Source: Elymus sibiricus (lineage: Eukaryota; Streptophyta; Magnoliopsida; Poales; Poaceae). From it: a DNA stretch of 64,000 bases. Each line of letters opens with the position of its first letter. Positions within the stretch are counted from its first letter, which is position 1. The notes beneath the pieces were generated by a model. It worked only from the letters and a program-made list of their open reading frames with translations, made no database searches and was not told the origin of the DNA. The DNA lies in assembly GCA_039707655.1 (NCBI GenBank), contig CM077670.1, forward strand, positions 145,680,001-145,744,000, read 5' to 3'. A program made the translations under genes and the position numbers. Below, piece after piece: positions 1-12,100 of this stretch.

Positions 1-1174
1 TGTATTTTAATTAGGCTTTAGTGTCAAGTTCTCTACAATCGGAGGTTATAAATATCCAAGCGCCACATAACCGGGGGCACGGCTTCGCGTAAGATTTAAC
101 CCTGCAAGGGTGTTCCAACCTGGACCATCATAAGCCTACACAAGCTGCGGTGGAAAAACCTCAACCTCGAGATAGCCCAAAGTATCCTCGGAATCCCGGT
201 GCACAAGACATTTCGACAATGGTAACACAATTCCAGCAAGACCTCCCGACGTGTCGACAATCCCGATAGGAGCCGCGTATCTAGTTCTCAGGACACGGCG
301 GACAAGCGAAGCGTACAGGTGCCAAATACCCCAAGTTGCCAAGGGGCGGCCCCGCACGGTGCTCTAGTTTTGGACCAGCACCATCAGCACTGGCCCACCT
401 GTATTATGTGGAATTAAAAGAATCCTCGGGTTCATGACGCCCTATGCCAATTAATTATTTAGTTCAGTATTATTATGTTGGCAAATGTTAAAACCAATGT
501 TGGGCCTTGCTGGAAGCGGTTATTCAAAGCGAACTGTCAAGAGGGTCCCATTCCCCTGACCATGTTAGGAACGCTAAACATGGATCATAACACCAGCATT
601 ACGGAAACAAGGGCGGCTTGAGTGGAACAAAACACTAGGCAAAAGGCCGAGCCTTCCACCCAATACCAAGTATATAGATGCATTATTTAAATAAGAGATA
701 TTGTGATATCCCAACATATCCATGTCCCAACATGGAACAACCTGCAACTGCACCTGCAACTAGCAACGCTATAAGAAAGGGGCTGAGCAAGCGGTAACAT
801 AGCCAAACAACGGTTTGCTGGGTAAGGGTGGTTAGAGGCTGTATCATGGCATATGGGAGGCTGACATATATGTGGTAGGAAGCGCGACATAGCGATAGCA
901 ACGAAACAACTAGCAAGCAAAGATAGTAAAGATATCCAAGGTCATGATCGTCATGCCTGAAATCCCACTCGGAAGAAGAACGAGTCCATGAAGAAGACGA
1001 ACCAATCATAGTCGAACGAATCCTCACAATCACATCGAAAGCAGAACTATCGAGAAGAAGCACAACCGGAAAGAAGCAAACAACATGGTAAACACACAAA
1101 CATAATCATGGCATAATGCGCAACTAAGTATGATGCATGACAAGATTAAATGTTATTAAACATGGCAAGAGATG
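1..1174 (-). mobile_element. LARD-family LTR, distal segment (split by E1)
   Basis: This is the reverse complement of the distal half of the LTRs found at 30953-35421 and 38688-42955. It matches them base for base over long stretches, for example the block ending in the leader around 34700-34750. The segment is cut at 1174 by insertion of E1 and resumes at 14222. The LTR continues past the left edge, so about the last 700 bp are not seen. It keeps the roughly 187-bp block that is missing from the LTR at 38688-42955, so that block is ancestral. No coding content is seen; short open frames here are incidental. Confidence 0.88.
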
Positions 1175-1338
1175 TGTCGGTGTACTAAAGTTTGGGTCTT
1201 TTAGTACCCCATACTTGTGCACGGACGGTTGTAGCCATACCAGCGGCAAGGCCTGCCGGAGGACAGCTGGAAACAAGTACAAGATTATCAAGAAGGCGTT
1301 CAAGCCAAAGATCAGAAGACAGAAGACCGAAGGCTGGG

Positions 1339-1362
1339 TTCCCGGCAAGATCTTGCCGGGAA
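1339..1362. repeat. 24-bp perfect palindrome in E1 LTR
   Basis: The two 12-bp halves are exact reverse complements centred on AGATCT, with arms containing CCCGGCAAG. The same palindrome is intact in the 3' LTR at 13606-13629. It lies about 310 bp upstream of the LTR TATA box, in the U3 region. Its arm motif CCGGCAAG recurs throughout E1. Confidence 0.9.
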
Positions 1363-1669
1363 AGCTCACGAAGACCCGGCAAGGACTCGCACCCGGCAAG
1401 ATCCAACCGCTTTGCCACCGCTCCAGCGCAGTGAACAACCTATCGTTTAGGGTTTGTCCTCCTGGATGCGTGTCACGGCATTAGTGGCGGGTGGGATTAA
1501 GTGGTGCTGATGGGACGGGCTCTTTTTCCGTCCCCAAGAAAGTAGGGGACACCTAAGTGGAGCATTTAATGCGTTTTGTCCTAAGTCATCAGTGATAAGC
1601 ATGTAAACACTGTAGCAACTTTACACCTCTTGTACTTGCTGTTCGCCACTGTTGGTGACCCCTTGGTCA

Positions 1670-1676
1670 TATAAAA
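1670..1676 (+). promoter_or_regulatory. TATA box of E1 5' LTR
   Basis: TATAAAA followed by GG, in a good context for a U3 promoter. The equivalent in the 3' LTR is at 13937-13943. Transcription would start about 30 bp downstream, near 1700. Confidence 0.75.
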
Positions 1677-1795
1677 GGAGGCCCAAGGCGAAGCTACAGA
1701 GGGGGGAAGCTTTCTGGCCCAGCTACATGCGTAGCCGACCTTCTTGTGTACTGTTCACCAAGAAGCGCTCCCTGTATCTGAGCTCAAACACCCAC

Positions 1796-1801
1796 AATAA
1801 A
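1796..1801 (+). terminator. Poly(A) signal of E1 LTR
   Basis: AATAAA lies about 120 bp after the TATA box in both LTRs, consistent with an R region between the inferred start near 1700 and a cleavage site near 1820. In the 5' copy it would be bypassed; the 3' copy would be used. Confidence 0.6.
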
Positions 1802-1956
1802 CCAAAGCAGGAGTAGGGTTTTACGCTACTCAGCGGCCCGAACCTGGGTAAAAAATCCCCGTGTTGATCATTGGATCCGCTCTTTGTGTACATCTTCTCC
1901 CTAGCCGAACCGTAAAAGGGATCCACGCGATCCCATAGGTGTCATACGCCGACATC

Positions 1957-1976
1957 TTTGGCGCGCCAGGTAGGGG
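1957..1976 (+). other. Putative primer-binding site of E1
   Basis: Two bases after the LTR comes a block starting TTTGGCGCGCCAGGT. E2 has an almost identical block in the same place (18963-18982), which supports it as the PBS. I cannot assign the tRNA with confidence. The core GGCGCGCC is self-complementary. Confidence 0.6.
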
Positions 1977-2038
1977 GAGAAGATTGCGCGAACCCGATCT
2001 AGCCGTCAGCGCGCCAGTTCTTGATCACTTTCGTCGCC

Positions 2039-4018
2039 ATGGCTCTCAAGAAGAAGGGCGCTACGGCGGTTGATCCATCCGCGTCCCGTATGCCCGTACC
2101 CATACAGACGGGCGACGTCGTAGGCGCTGGTGGAGGAGGTGGAGGTCTCGAGCCTCCACGACATTCCGGCGATCAGAGCCAGGCGAGCGGCGTCGTTCGC
2201 GACGGCGACAACAACCCGCACGCTGCCAGGTCTAAGGACGGAGCCGTGCTACCTACGGGTGGCGCAGCGAGCTCCAAGGACGAGACGGCGCCTTCCAAGA
2301 CACCCACGCCGGCGCATGCGCCGCGGCCTTCCCAGGTCGTGCGCGACGGGCAGTGCCGCGACGTTGGTGGTTCCAGACGCCCCCATGGAAAGACCCCTAC
2401 GCATCACTCCCAAGATGCACAGGGCCAGCATGCACGCCAACACGCCGATGGAAGCAGGGCACGGCCGCAAGACCGTGATGGAGCTCCTTCTAACACAGTT
2501 AGGAGTCAGAGCACCTCACGTTCTTCGCACCTCTCACCGCCGCCTATGCCGGCGGAAGCGTTGGCACGAGCGCAGCTGCTCCTAGACTTCCCTCCCGCTG
2601 CGGAGAAGCTAGAAGAATGGAGATCTGCTATCCAGAGCCTCATCGGCTTGGCTAATGATGACAGGCCGCAGCAGGCGGGGCCTTCGCGGTGGCAGTCCAC
2701 CGATCCGGTGCGTGCAGATGACGAAAAGACCGGAGGTGGTACGACTACGGTGCGCTCCCCTCCGCGACGACAACAGCAGTCGCTAACTCGACGGGTTGAC
2801 GCCCATGATGACGATTCCACGGCGTCGTCCGATCCGCGAGCTCGCCGCGATCAACGTCAAGTTCTTCAGGAACGGAACAAAGAAGACGCTCGAACTACCA
2901 TCGAGCGGCGGCGGGAAGCGCGCCGTCAATCTGACAGGCGCGCGGGACCCACTGTGGACGAGCCTGCGCCGGGGTATTCTGGTAGCTTGCCTTACGAGGT
3001 GGGCTGTCCAGCGTTTACTCGTGAGCTGCGGCGAGTCTAGTGGCCCAATTCCTGAACTTTCAAGACGGAGGTGCCGGAGAAATGCGACGGCAAGACTCAC
3101 CCGTCAGAGTTCCTGAGCATCTACACCATTGCGGTGCAGGCTACCGAGGCTCGAGACGACGAGATACTCGCCAACTACTTCCCGTTGGTGCATAAGCCCA
3201 ACGTCAGGTCATGGTTGATGCATTTGCCGGAGAATTCCATTTCCTCCTGGGCAGATTTGTGTCATGAGTTTGTTGGCACCTTTACTGGAGGCCACCAGGC
3301 TCCTGGTCAGGAAAGCGATTTACATCTCATCCCCCAGAAAGAGGGCGAAACCTTGCGCAAGTACATACAGAGATTCGGCCGTATACAACACAACATCCCA
3401 GACGTTCATCCTGCCACAGTTATCAGCGCATTTCATCAGAATGTGCGCAACCGCAAGATGCGGGAAGAGCTGGCGATGAACAAGGTCAGGGATATTTCTG
3501 AGCTCTATGCTCTGGCTGATAAATGTGCTCGGGCTGAAGAAGGAAGGAGATTCCCCGGTGAGGATGCTAGCGTAGAAATCGACTCTGAAGGCGAAGACGC
3601 CACCACCTCGACGAAGAAAGGCCGACGGCGTAACACTAGCACCGCCAAGAAGATCAAGGCTGATGGCCCCGGCAAGGAGGTTGCCGGGTGTGCCTCATGT
3701 CAGGCCTTGGCGACTGCCGACAAGCCGGAGGGCTCTGACAAGCAGTACTGCAAGATCCATCGCACCAAGGGTCACGATCTCCAAAACTGCCGGCAATTTG
3801 AGCAGCTTGTCGAGAAGCAGAAAGCTGAGTACGAGAGGCGAGACAAGGAGAAGGCCCAGGATGGTGCTGAGGGGTCTCGCAAGAAATGCGGTGGTCGAGG
3901 AGGTCGCCGCGGCAAGGCCAAGCAACAAAAGGAGAGGCCCGCTCGAGGCCGTGACAAGGAAAAGGGGGGTGACGATGATGACGAAGAGGACGACGAGTCC
4001 AGCGAGCACGAGTTCTAG
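2039..4018 (+). pseudogene. gag: E1 gag (Tat-type capsid/nucleocapsid), broken
   Basis: Gag packages the element RNA into virus-like particles. The frame starts at the ATG at 2039 (MALKKKG), 85 bp after the LTR. A long low-complexity N-terminal region is followed by the capsid part, with recognisable stretches such as PSEFLSIYTIAVQA and LRKYIQRFGRIQHNIP. A basic tail contains a zinc-knuckle-like C-x2-H-x4-H-x4-C (near 3749-3793). The frame is broken by TAG at 3038-3040 and TGA at 3053-3055, and ends at TAG 4016-4018. The same frame continues into the protease, so this last stop may be either decay or a gag boundary. The capsid region aligns with that of E2. It is not functional as it stands. 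Confidence 0.88.
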
Positions 4019-4897
4019 AAAGCTACAGAAGCCATGTGCGTTGACGGAGGCACCTCGTTGCATTCCTCTCACCGCCGACTCAAACAGTGGGCGCGCGAGA
4101 TTAACGAGACAGAGCCGTCGGTCGATGCCCAGAAACCATTGAAATGGTCCAACACGCCTATCATTTTTGACGCCGAGGATCACCCTGATCGCACAACTGC
4201 GGTCGGGTGTTTGCCATTGTTGGTTTCACCAATGATCCGCAACCTCAAGGTGACAAAGATGTTAGTTGACGGTGGGGCCGGTTTGAACTTGATCTCGCCT
4301 GATGTGATCAAGAAGTTGCAAATCCCTGACGAAGATCTCGAGGAAACGGGCACGTTCCAAGGGATCAATCCAGGAAGGAGCCAGCCGAAGTGCAAGATCA
4401 GACTACCAGTAACATTTGATAGTGAGCTGAACTACAGAACAGAAAAGATTGTCTTCGACGTCGCCAAGATTCCATTGCCATATAATGGGATTCTTGGTCG
4501 TCCGGCGCTGGCTATGTTCATGGCGGCATCACACTACGCCTATATTACACTGAAGATGCCCGGGCCGATGAGCGTCATTACTATCAACTCCGACAAGAAG
4601 GATGCGCTTATCTGCACCGACCAACTCTACCGGGAGGCAGTCGCAGCACCTGCCGCCAAGGCACTTGCTCCTGCCGCCGAAGCTCCCGGGGGGAAGAAGA
4701 CCGGCAAGACCTCTAGGACACACTCCGGCAAGCGCACCTCCTCGGAGTGATGCGCTCCCATTGAGGATGTGTCGGAGAGCTCCGCCGGCAAGAGCAAGAA
4801 GTCCGAGGCAGCTCCACCAGCAACTAAGAAGGTGCCCGTCAAGGAGGATGGTACAGGAGGAACTTTCACCATAAGTTCCACCCTCGATGACAAATAG
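4019..4897 (+). pseudogene. pro: E1 aspartic protease region, broken
   Basis: Retropepsin-like protease that would mature Gag-Pol. The active-site motif LVDGGAGLN is near 4262-4288, with the aspartate at 4268-4270; the Ala follows the pattern of plant Gypsy proteases (DGGA/DGGS). The downstream ILGRPAL motif is near 4491. A Lys/Ala/Pro-rich linker leads into RT. Stops at TGA 4748-4750 and TAG 4895-4897 interrupt an otherwise continuous frame. The second stop is followed by twelve bases identical to those after the E2 stop at the same homologous place. Confidence 0.85.
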
Positions 4898-6253
4898 GAA
4901 AGCGCGCTCATTGCCTTCCTGCGGGCGAATGTCGACGTGTTTGCATGGCAACCATCTGATATCCCTGGTGTTCCCAGGGAGGTAATCGATCACCACCTTG
5001 CTGTCTGTCCTCATGCACGGCCCGTCAAGCAGAAAGTTAGGAAGCAAGCTTTGGAGCGGCAAGAATTTATTGCCGAAGAAATCAGGAAGCTGGAAGCGGC
5101 AAGTTTGGTTAGAGGAGTGCTCCATCCAACATGGTTGGCCAATCTAGTTGTAGTGCGCAAGGCGAATGGAAAATGGCGGCTGTGTATCGACTATACAGAT
5201 ATCAATAAAACCTGTCCAAAAGATCCTTTTCCCTTGCCGCGCATTGACCAGATTGTGGACTCCACTGCCGGCTGCGATTTGCTGTCATTTCTTGACGCTT
5301 ATTCAGGGTATCATCAGATTTTCATGTCAATGGAAGACGAAGAGAAAACCGCCCCATGTGGCACGTATTGCTTCATACGCATGCCTTTTGGGTTGAAAAG
5401 TGATGGTTCAACGTTTGCATGAGCGGTCCAGATCGGTTTTGAGACCCAGCAACATAGAAATATGGAAGCTTATATGGATGACATAGTGGTAAAAACCAAG
5501 GACAAGGCAACGCTCATACAAGATTTAGAAGAGACATTTGCACATCCGCGCAGGATCAATCTGAAGCTCAATCCTGAGAAGTGTGTGTTTGGCGTTCCAT
5601 CCGGCAAGCTTCTCGGGTTTTTTGTGTCTCAACGTGGAATCGAAGCAAATCCCGACAAGATCAAGGCAATTGAGCAGATTGAAGCACCAAGACGTGTCAG
5701 AGATGTGCGTCGACTTGCCGGCTGCGTTGTTTCTCTGAGCAGGTTCATCTCCAAATCTGCTGAGCGCGCCCTGCCTTTTTTCAAAACTTTGAAGAAGGCG
5801 GGTCCAATGAAATGGACTCCGGAAGCGGAGGCAGCGCTGCAGGACTTGAAGAGGTACCTCTCCTCTCCGCCAACACTAGTCGCACCTAAACCGCAAGAGC
5901 CGTTGCTGCTATATTTAGCGGCAACGAATCAAGTGGTTAGTGCTGCATTTGTGGCGCAGAGAGAAGCCGACGAAGAAGCAGCGGCAGCGACAAGCCCGTC
6001 AAGCGACAAGCCAGGATTCTCCCCGGCAGAGTCTGGTGCCGACAAGGCAGGATCCACGCAATCAAATGAAGCAACGCAGAAGAAGAAGATGGTGCAGCGC
6101 CCAGTCTATTTTGTCAGCTCCCTGTTGCAGGGGGCTAGGTCAAGATATTCTGGCGTGCAGAAGTTGCTCTTCGGCCTCCTTATGGCCTCGAGGAAGCTGC
6201 GCCATTATTTCCAGGCACATGAAATCACCGTCGTCACTCGCTTCCCGTTGTAG
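4898..6253 (+). pseudogene. pol: E1 reverse transcriptase and RNase H, broken
   Basis: Copies element RNA to DNA in the particle. RT blocks are clear: HPTWLANLVVVRK, WRLCIDYTDINK, LSFLDAYSGYHQI, and the catalytic YMDD box at 5471-5482. The connection and first RNase H domain follow to about 6250, with a Lys/Asp/Ala-rich insertion around 5955-6080. TGA at 5420-5422 (probably from CGA, Arg) lies just before the YMDD block, and TAG at 6251-6253 (probably from CAG, Gln) ends this segment. The frame is the same on both sides of each stop, so the losses are point mutations. Confidence 0.9.
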
Positions 6254-6870
6254 CGGATTTTGCGGAATCCAGATGCGACCGGCAGAATTGTGGAGTGGGC
6301 GTTGGAACTGTCAAGCTTTGGTCTCAAATTTGAAAGCACTTCAACTATTCAGAGCAGAGCTTTGGCAGAGTTCATTACAGAATGGACACCGACGCCGGAC
6401 GAAGAAATTCAAGAGACAACTATCCCCGGTAAGGAAACAGATCGAGAATGGATTATGTACTTTGACGGGGCTTTCTCGCTGCAAGGCGCCGGTGCTGGCG
6501 TGCTGCTTGTCACACCCACCGGAGAGCACCTCAAGTACGTAATTCAGATGCATTTTCCCCGGGAGAGATCAACAAACAACACTGCAGAATATGAAGGGCA
6601 GCTTGCCGGTCTCAGGATCGCGGCGGACCATGGAATTAAGAAGCTCATCGTCAGAGGTGATTCACAGCTTGTCGTCAGGCAAGTTAACAAGGACTATCAG
6701 AGCCCATTTATGGAAGCATATGTAGATGAAGTGAGAAAGTTGGAGGAGCGTTTTGACGGTTTGCAAACAGAGCATGTTCCTCATGCGGAGAACAATATTG
6801 CCGACGACCTGTCAAAACGCGCTGCCGTCAAGTTACCTGTGGAACCAGGAACTTTTGTGCTCCGCTTAAC
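6254..6870 (+). pseudogene. pol: E1 second (archaeal-type) RNase H domain
   Basis: A second RNase H domain between RT-RNase H and integrase is a hallmark of the Tat lineage (dual RNase H elements). Seen here: YFDGAFSLQGAGAG (first Asp, about 6460), NNTAEYEGQLAGL (Glu, about 6577), RGDSQLVV (Asp, about 6652) and NNIADDLSKRA (near 6790). This gives the expected D-E-D-D set. The domain is open and lies in the same frame as RT. It ends in a proline- and alanine-rich linker. The protein cannot be made because of stops on both sides. Confidence 0.87.
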
Positions 6871-8337
6871 TCAGCCATCCGTAACACCATCGACGAGGCA
6901 AGACAAGAGGAGGAAGTTGAGTTCCGGCCAGTATTTTCCGGCAGAACTTCCAGAAGTCCCCAGCAAGGAGGTTGCCGGGAACAACGCCAAACTTGCCGGG
7001 GAGCAACTGGCTCCGGCAGGGCCTCAAGCCCTTGCCGTAGAGACAAACGCTTCCACGGCCGAAGATATGCCTTTGGTCCTTGTTGTCGAGCCACAGGCTC
7101 CAACATGGGCACAACACATCGTCCGATTCCTTCAAACAGGAGAACTCCCTGAAGAACAGGAAGAAGCGGAGAAAGTAGCCCATCGGTCTAGTATGTACCA
7201 ATTCGTGGACGATGTCCTGTACAGAAAGAGACCGAACGGTGTGAAATTGAAGTGTATTCCTCAGGAGGATGGACTGGAGCTGTTGGCAGAGATACATGGA
7301 GGCATATGTGGCTCCCACATAGGTTCAAGAGCTCTTGTCGGCAAGGCATTCCGGCAAGGTTTCTTTTGGCCCACTGCTCTCCAGGATGCAACTGCACTAG
7401 TAACCAAGTGTGAAGCGTGCCAGTTCCATTCAAAGAAATTGCATCAGCCAGCTCAAGCTCTTCAGACAATCCCTCTTTCCTGGCCATTTTTGGTCTGGGG
7501 GCTCGACATATTGGGCCCTTTTCCCCGCGCTACCGGGGGCTTTGAGTACTTGTACGTTGCTATCGACAAGTTCACGAAGTGGCCGGAAGTGGAAGCAGTG
7601 AGAAAGGTGACAGCACAATCAGCCGTCAAGTTCTTCAAGGGACTAGTGTGCCGTTTTGGTGTACCAAACAGGATCATCACCGACAATGGCACGCAGTTCA
7701 CGAGCCGCACCTTCATGCAGTACGTCCAAGACCTTGGCGGCAAAATCTGTTTTGCTTCTGTTGCTCACCCGAGGAGCAACGACCAAGCGGAAAGGGCAAA
7801 TGCTGAAGTGTTGTGAGGTCTTAGGAAAAGGACTTTCGATAGCTGAGCAATTGCGGAAGATGCTGGATTGATGAGCTGCCGGCGGTTCTTTGGTCAATCA
7901 GAACGACACCAAATCGAGCTACTGGCCAGACACCCTGCTCCCTAGTCTACGGGGCAGAAGTAGTTCTACCCACATAACTCATATACGGGTCACCTCGAGT
8001 GCTCGCTTATGATGAGCTCGAGCAAGAGCAGCTGCGCCAAGATGATGCCACGCTCCTTGAGGAAGATCGTCTTCGGGCTGCTGTGCGAGCTGCACGCTAC
8101 CAGCAAGCCTTGCGCTGCTATCATAGCCGCAAGACTCATGCCCGAAGCCTTGAGGAAGGCGACCTTGTTCTTCGGCGCATTCAGTCGGCCATGAATTCTA
8201 ACAAGTTGACGCCGAAGTGGGAAGGCCCTTATCGGGTAGTACGAGTCACCAGGCCCGGCGCAGTCCGCCTGGAGACCGAAGATGGCGTTACAGTGAGTTT
8301 GTCTGAGATGTTCCTGGAATATCGAACACCTTCATAA
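6871..8337 (+). pseudogene. int: E1 integrase, broken and frameshifted
   Basis: Would insert element DNA into the genome. The zinc-binding N-terminus is near 7290-7425 and includes KCEACQFH. The catalytic core shows GLDILGPF (Asp about 7504), ITDNGTQF (Asp about 7681) and NDQAERANAEVL (Glu about 7785-7800). A C-terminal WEGPYRVVRV block (GPY/F type) is near 8219. TGA at 7814-7816 (from CGA) is followed by a frameshift between about 7817 and 7860, a TAA at 7975-7977, then an open stretch to the natural end at 8335-8337. No chromodomain is seen, as expected for Tat. Confidence 0.88.
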
Positions 8338-9126
8338 GTTCTACCCATAAGGCGCGGTTGCCGGGTCTTCCGGCAACCACCTTTTGTACGAGTTTTGCCG
8401 GCAAGGCATATGATCCTTTGTACAAAGCCAAGCACAGACCCTATGCATAGTTGAATAAACTAAGGTGTTTTACAATTCTTGTCGATTTTCATGTCAATCT
8501 ATATGCATGTTTGTCTGAGATGCTGTATTACACCTGTTTCCGGTAAGCATTAATGAACCGCCAAGGTTCCATATCTCTATTTTCTCTTCTTTATTTTTCT
8601 CAAAGGACAGAAGGTTTCCTCGCGTGCATGTTTGCCGGGGGGGGGGGGGGATGATGGTATGGACACCAACAGGCGACGTTCAAGTCGACATATTGCAATA
8701 AGGAGTACAGCAACGAAAAGCTAAGTTGCAAAATTCTTAAGCAAATTTGTATTTTAGACTTATTTTCCTTGAACGATTTAGGCTTTTGTATGGAAAACCT
8801 GCACGCGAAGGAACCTTGTCGTGATCGGTTGCGCCCTTACTTTGTTTCGAGTCCGCTCAACAGCTGCACTGAAAATGTCAAGGTATCTTGTCGGCAGCGA
8901 CACCTCCAGCAGGCTGCTAAGGATCCGTTCCTCAAAGCGCTCGCGGCAAGGGTGCGCGCACCGGCAAGTTTCCGATAAGCGTAGGGCATGTACCGTACAA
9001 AAAGAGAAATAGCATACATTCATCCAAAACATAGCAAGTTATATTACGTTGATGGTCGCCGTGATTCTAACTTAAGATAAAATTATCTTTGGCATGGAAT
9101 GGTGGCGACAAAATGGAGTGGAGCGG
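8338..9126 (+). other. E1 3' non-coding spacer after pol
   Basis: No gene is seen. It holds several copies of the E1 motif CCGGCAAG/CTTGCCGG, a run of 14 G (8637-8650) and AT-rich stretches. It separates convergent pol and the antisense gene ending at 9127, so both transcripts would end here. Confidence 0.7.
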
Positions 9127-12100
9127 CTAGTCCCTGCGCTGGCCTTTGACCCTCTTGACTTGGTTCACTCTGTCGACGATGGGCGTGACAAGCTCTTCAA
9201 GGGCCTTGAGGTCTGCATCCTCCGGCAAGCTAGCAAGAACGTTGGTGAGGTTGATGCCAGGGTTCTTGTGTACCACCTTGACAAGCACCTTGAGGAGGAC
9301 GGCCCGGCAGAGTTTGCGGGATTCGTTGGCCAGATGGGTTGCTCGGTCAGACTGGAGCAGCTTGAGGGCGTCAACGATGCTCTCGAAGAACATGGTCAGC
9401 CTGGCGCTCGAAGACACCCTATCATCAGAAGAGTAGTTGAAGTTTTTCAAGCCCATGGAGGACAGTTCTGCGGCAAGCCTTTCCGCGACGTCGACAAGGT
9501 GCTCAGCCCAGATCTTCACACCTTTCTCAAAGTCATTATAAGTGGCGGCGGCGTTGTTGAGCAGGCTCTTCTCACTCTGGAGATCTTTGATCAAAGCCCT
9601 CTCGCGAGCTTTGCCATTCTCAAGGGATTCCTCCAGCGTCGCCAGCTTTAGTGACAGATCAGCGATGGATTCATTGGCTGAGACGAGCTCCTTGGTCTTG
9701 CCGGCCATGGCGGTTTGCATCTCCGCCAGGCTGTAGAGAGTTTTCTCTCTGTCGGCTTTGAGCATTGAGATTTCCCTGCCATAGTCCTCGAGATCTACTT
9801 CTAGCCTCTTCACTTTATCGCCCAGCTCGTTCATGGCGGCCTCTGCAGCTTCAGCGGCATCGATGGCTCCCTTTAACTCGCCGGCATGGTCTATGGCCAG
9901 AGCTTCGAGTGTTTCCTTGTGTCTCTGCTCTAGCTCCTGGGTTCGCCGCGCGACAAGCTTCTCGATCTCTTTGTCCTTTCTGCAGAGCTTGGCGGCAAGC
10001 GCCTCCTCGCGAGCGGCAAGGTCTTCTTCATAAGCATCGAGCCCGACGCGGCATTCCGTTAAGCGAGCCTCCTCTGCGGCAGCCTGCTGCGCGGCCTCCT
10101 CCCGTGCCTTCTTGGCATCGGCCTGCTTTAAGAGAAACTCGCTCCAACTTTGATTCAGTTGCTCCCAGCCAGCCGTCAGTTCTTGGAAAGCCTCGGCGTA
10201 CCAGACTTGCGTCTCCTCATCGCGCTTCTGGAAATCTGCCTCCGTTGCTTCAACAACTGCCGCCCTGGAGTCCAACTTCTCCTTTCGGGTGCGATGGAGC
10301 ACCTGGAGCTTTTGAAAGTTGTCGCTCATGTCTTGGAGGAGCTGTTCTTCTCTGGACCCGCTGCTGCTGGCGCGTGGCTCGTCGACGGTCTTAAGTCCAG
10401 TGGTGGCGATGACATCTTCATCAAAAACTTCTCCTTCGGTTGGCACCCCAGTGCTTGCCGTCCCTGGTATGCTGACGAACAGGATGTCGCCAACCTTAAG
10501 GTATCTGCTTGACGGGGGGGCGTCGGAGGTTGACGGTTGATCCTCGACAACCGCCTCACCGGCAGCTGGGGGCTCCGCGACTGGTGTAGCGCCAGGCGCT
10601 CCTGTGTCGGGAATGCCATCAGTATGGTCGCCAGTCTCCTTGCCGCCCCCCTCGGCAGATCCCTTGGTGGTTTCTTCCTGTGCGGCCTTGGCAGACTCAT
10701 CAGCTGCGACTCTGTCGGCCTCGGCGGCGGCGTCCTTGGCGGTCTCTTCGATGACAGTATCGACATCCATTTGTCCCATCGAAGGAAGATCTGAAGACCA
10801 AGAAGGGAAACAAGATGAGACCGAGGTTGAAGTTCAAGAAGACAAAAATAAAGAAAGAATGATAAGTGCACCAAGGCGAACGGTTTACCTGTGTCGAGTT
10901 GTCGAGAGGTGGTTTCTCCTTTCCCGGCAACATTGGTTACCGATGTGGGATTGCCAGTGCCCGTGCTTGTCGGCTCCTCTTCAACGCGGATGGGCTCGCT
11001 AGTGGAAGCCCTTGCCGAAGGTTCATCTCTGGGCGGCGTGGTTGACGGAGACGGCACGTCAGGGACGGCCTCCAATGGCTCTCCTTGTTGCCGTTCTTCT
11101 CCTACAAGCCCGGTGATGTCAATAGCGAAGATATTCACCCCAACGCTTGCCAGCGGAAAATGGGTAATGGGCTCACGCTGGAGGCTGAGCTGGGGGCTGC
11201 GTCGAGGGCTGGGCTCCGGGCTGATGACGATGGGCTCCGGCGCACCTACGGTGCTTGCCGGAGGCTCATCACCCGTTGAAGTCTTCGCCTTCTTCGCCAT
11301 CCTTTGCGCCAATGTTTCCGTATCTCTGTGGGGACAGGCCAAAGCAAAAAAAATGAGTTAAGCAAAACCAGGAATTCAGAAGTTGGAAGATGCGGCAAGG
11401 ATCCTTACTCTTGTTTTTTCGGACTAAAAGCGAAGATGTCGAAGTCAACCTCCGCTGCAATGTCCGTGTGAGGGGGTGGAGAAGGGGTCCTGGGACGCTT
11501 GGCTGCGGTAGAAGCAGTAGGTTGATATGATCCTGCTGCTCCAGTTTTTGGTGCCGTCGTATGAGACGCCCCCGCCGCTCCAGTTGTTGCCGCGGTCATG
11601 CGTCTCGTACATCGCGCGGGTTGCTGTTGGGCTCTTTGCCGCTGCGCAGCCTTGCCGGCCGCCCCCTTGCTGGGAACCTCACCACTCGAGGAAGGCTGAT
11701 GCGTTGGGATGCCGGAGACGGCTTTCCGAAGAACACGTTTCTTCTTCTCTGGAGCTGGGGGCTCCTCGTGCGGCTGCTCCTTGGCTGTGTCTTCGACAGA
11801 AGAGCTCCCGACAACCATGCCACTCTGCTCCTCGGCAATTTCACCTTGCTCGGCAAGGGTCTCCTCTGACATTATTTCTTCTCCACTGGCTTCCTCTTCC
11901 GCGAAGCCAAAGCTGCCGGCCTCCGCGGCTAGATTTACCTCTTCCGCCCTGCTAGCGAAGTAAGCCACTTCGTCATCAGTGGTGGGGCGGATAAGGTTTG
12001 GCTCTTCCTGGATGGCCTTCTCCGACAAGTTATCAAAAAACTCCCAGGCTGGCTCTTCACAATTTCCGTCAAGGCCGTGAGCATTACACACCGGCATCAT

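Larger units (their letters stand above)
1175..1954 (+). repeat. E1 5' LTR
   Basis: Starts TGTCGG and ends CCGACA, with a short inverted repeat at its tips. It is the same length as the 3' LTR at 13442-14221. It carries a TATA box, a poly(A) signal and a perfect 24-bp palindrome at 1339-1362. Confidence 0.95.

Noticed and set aside
9765..10394. 209-codon plus-strand frame opposite exon 3 of the E1 antisense gene
   Set aside because: Shadow of the coiled-coil exon; low-complexity Arg/Pro/Ser translation and no continuity with neighbouring frames.
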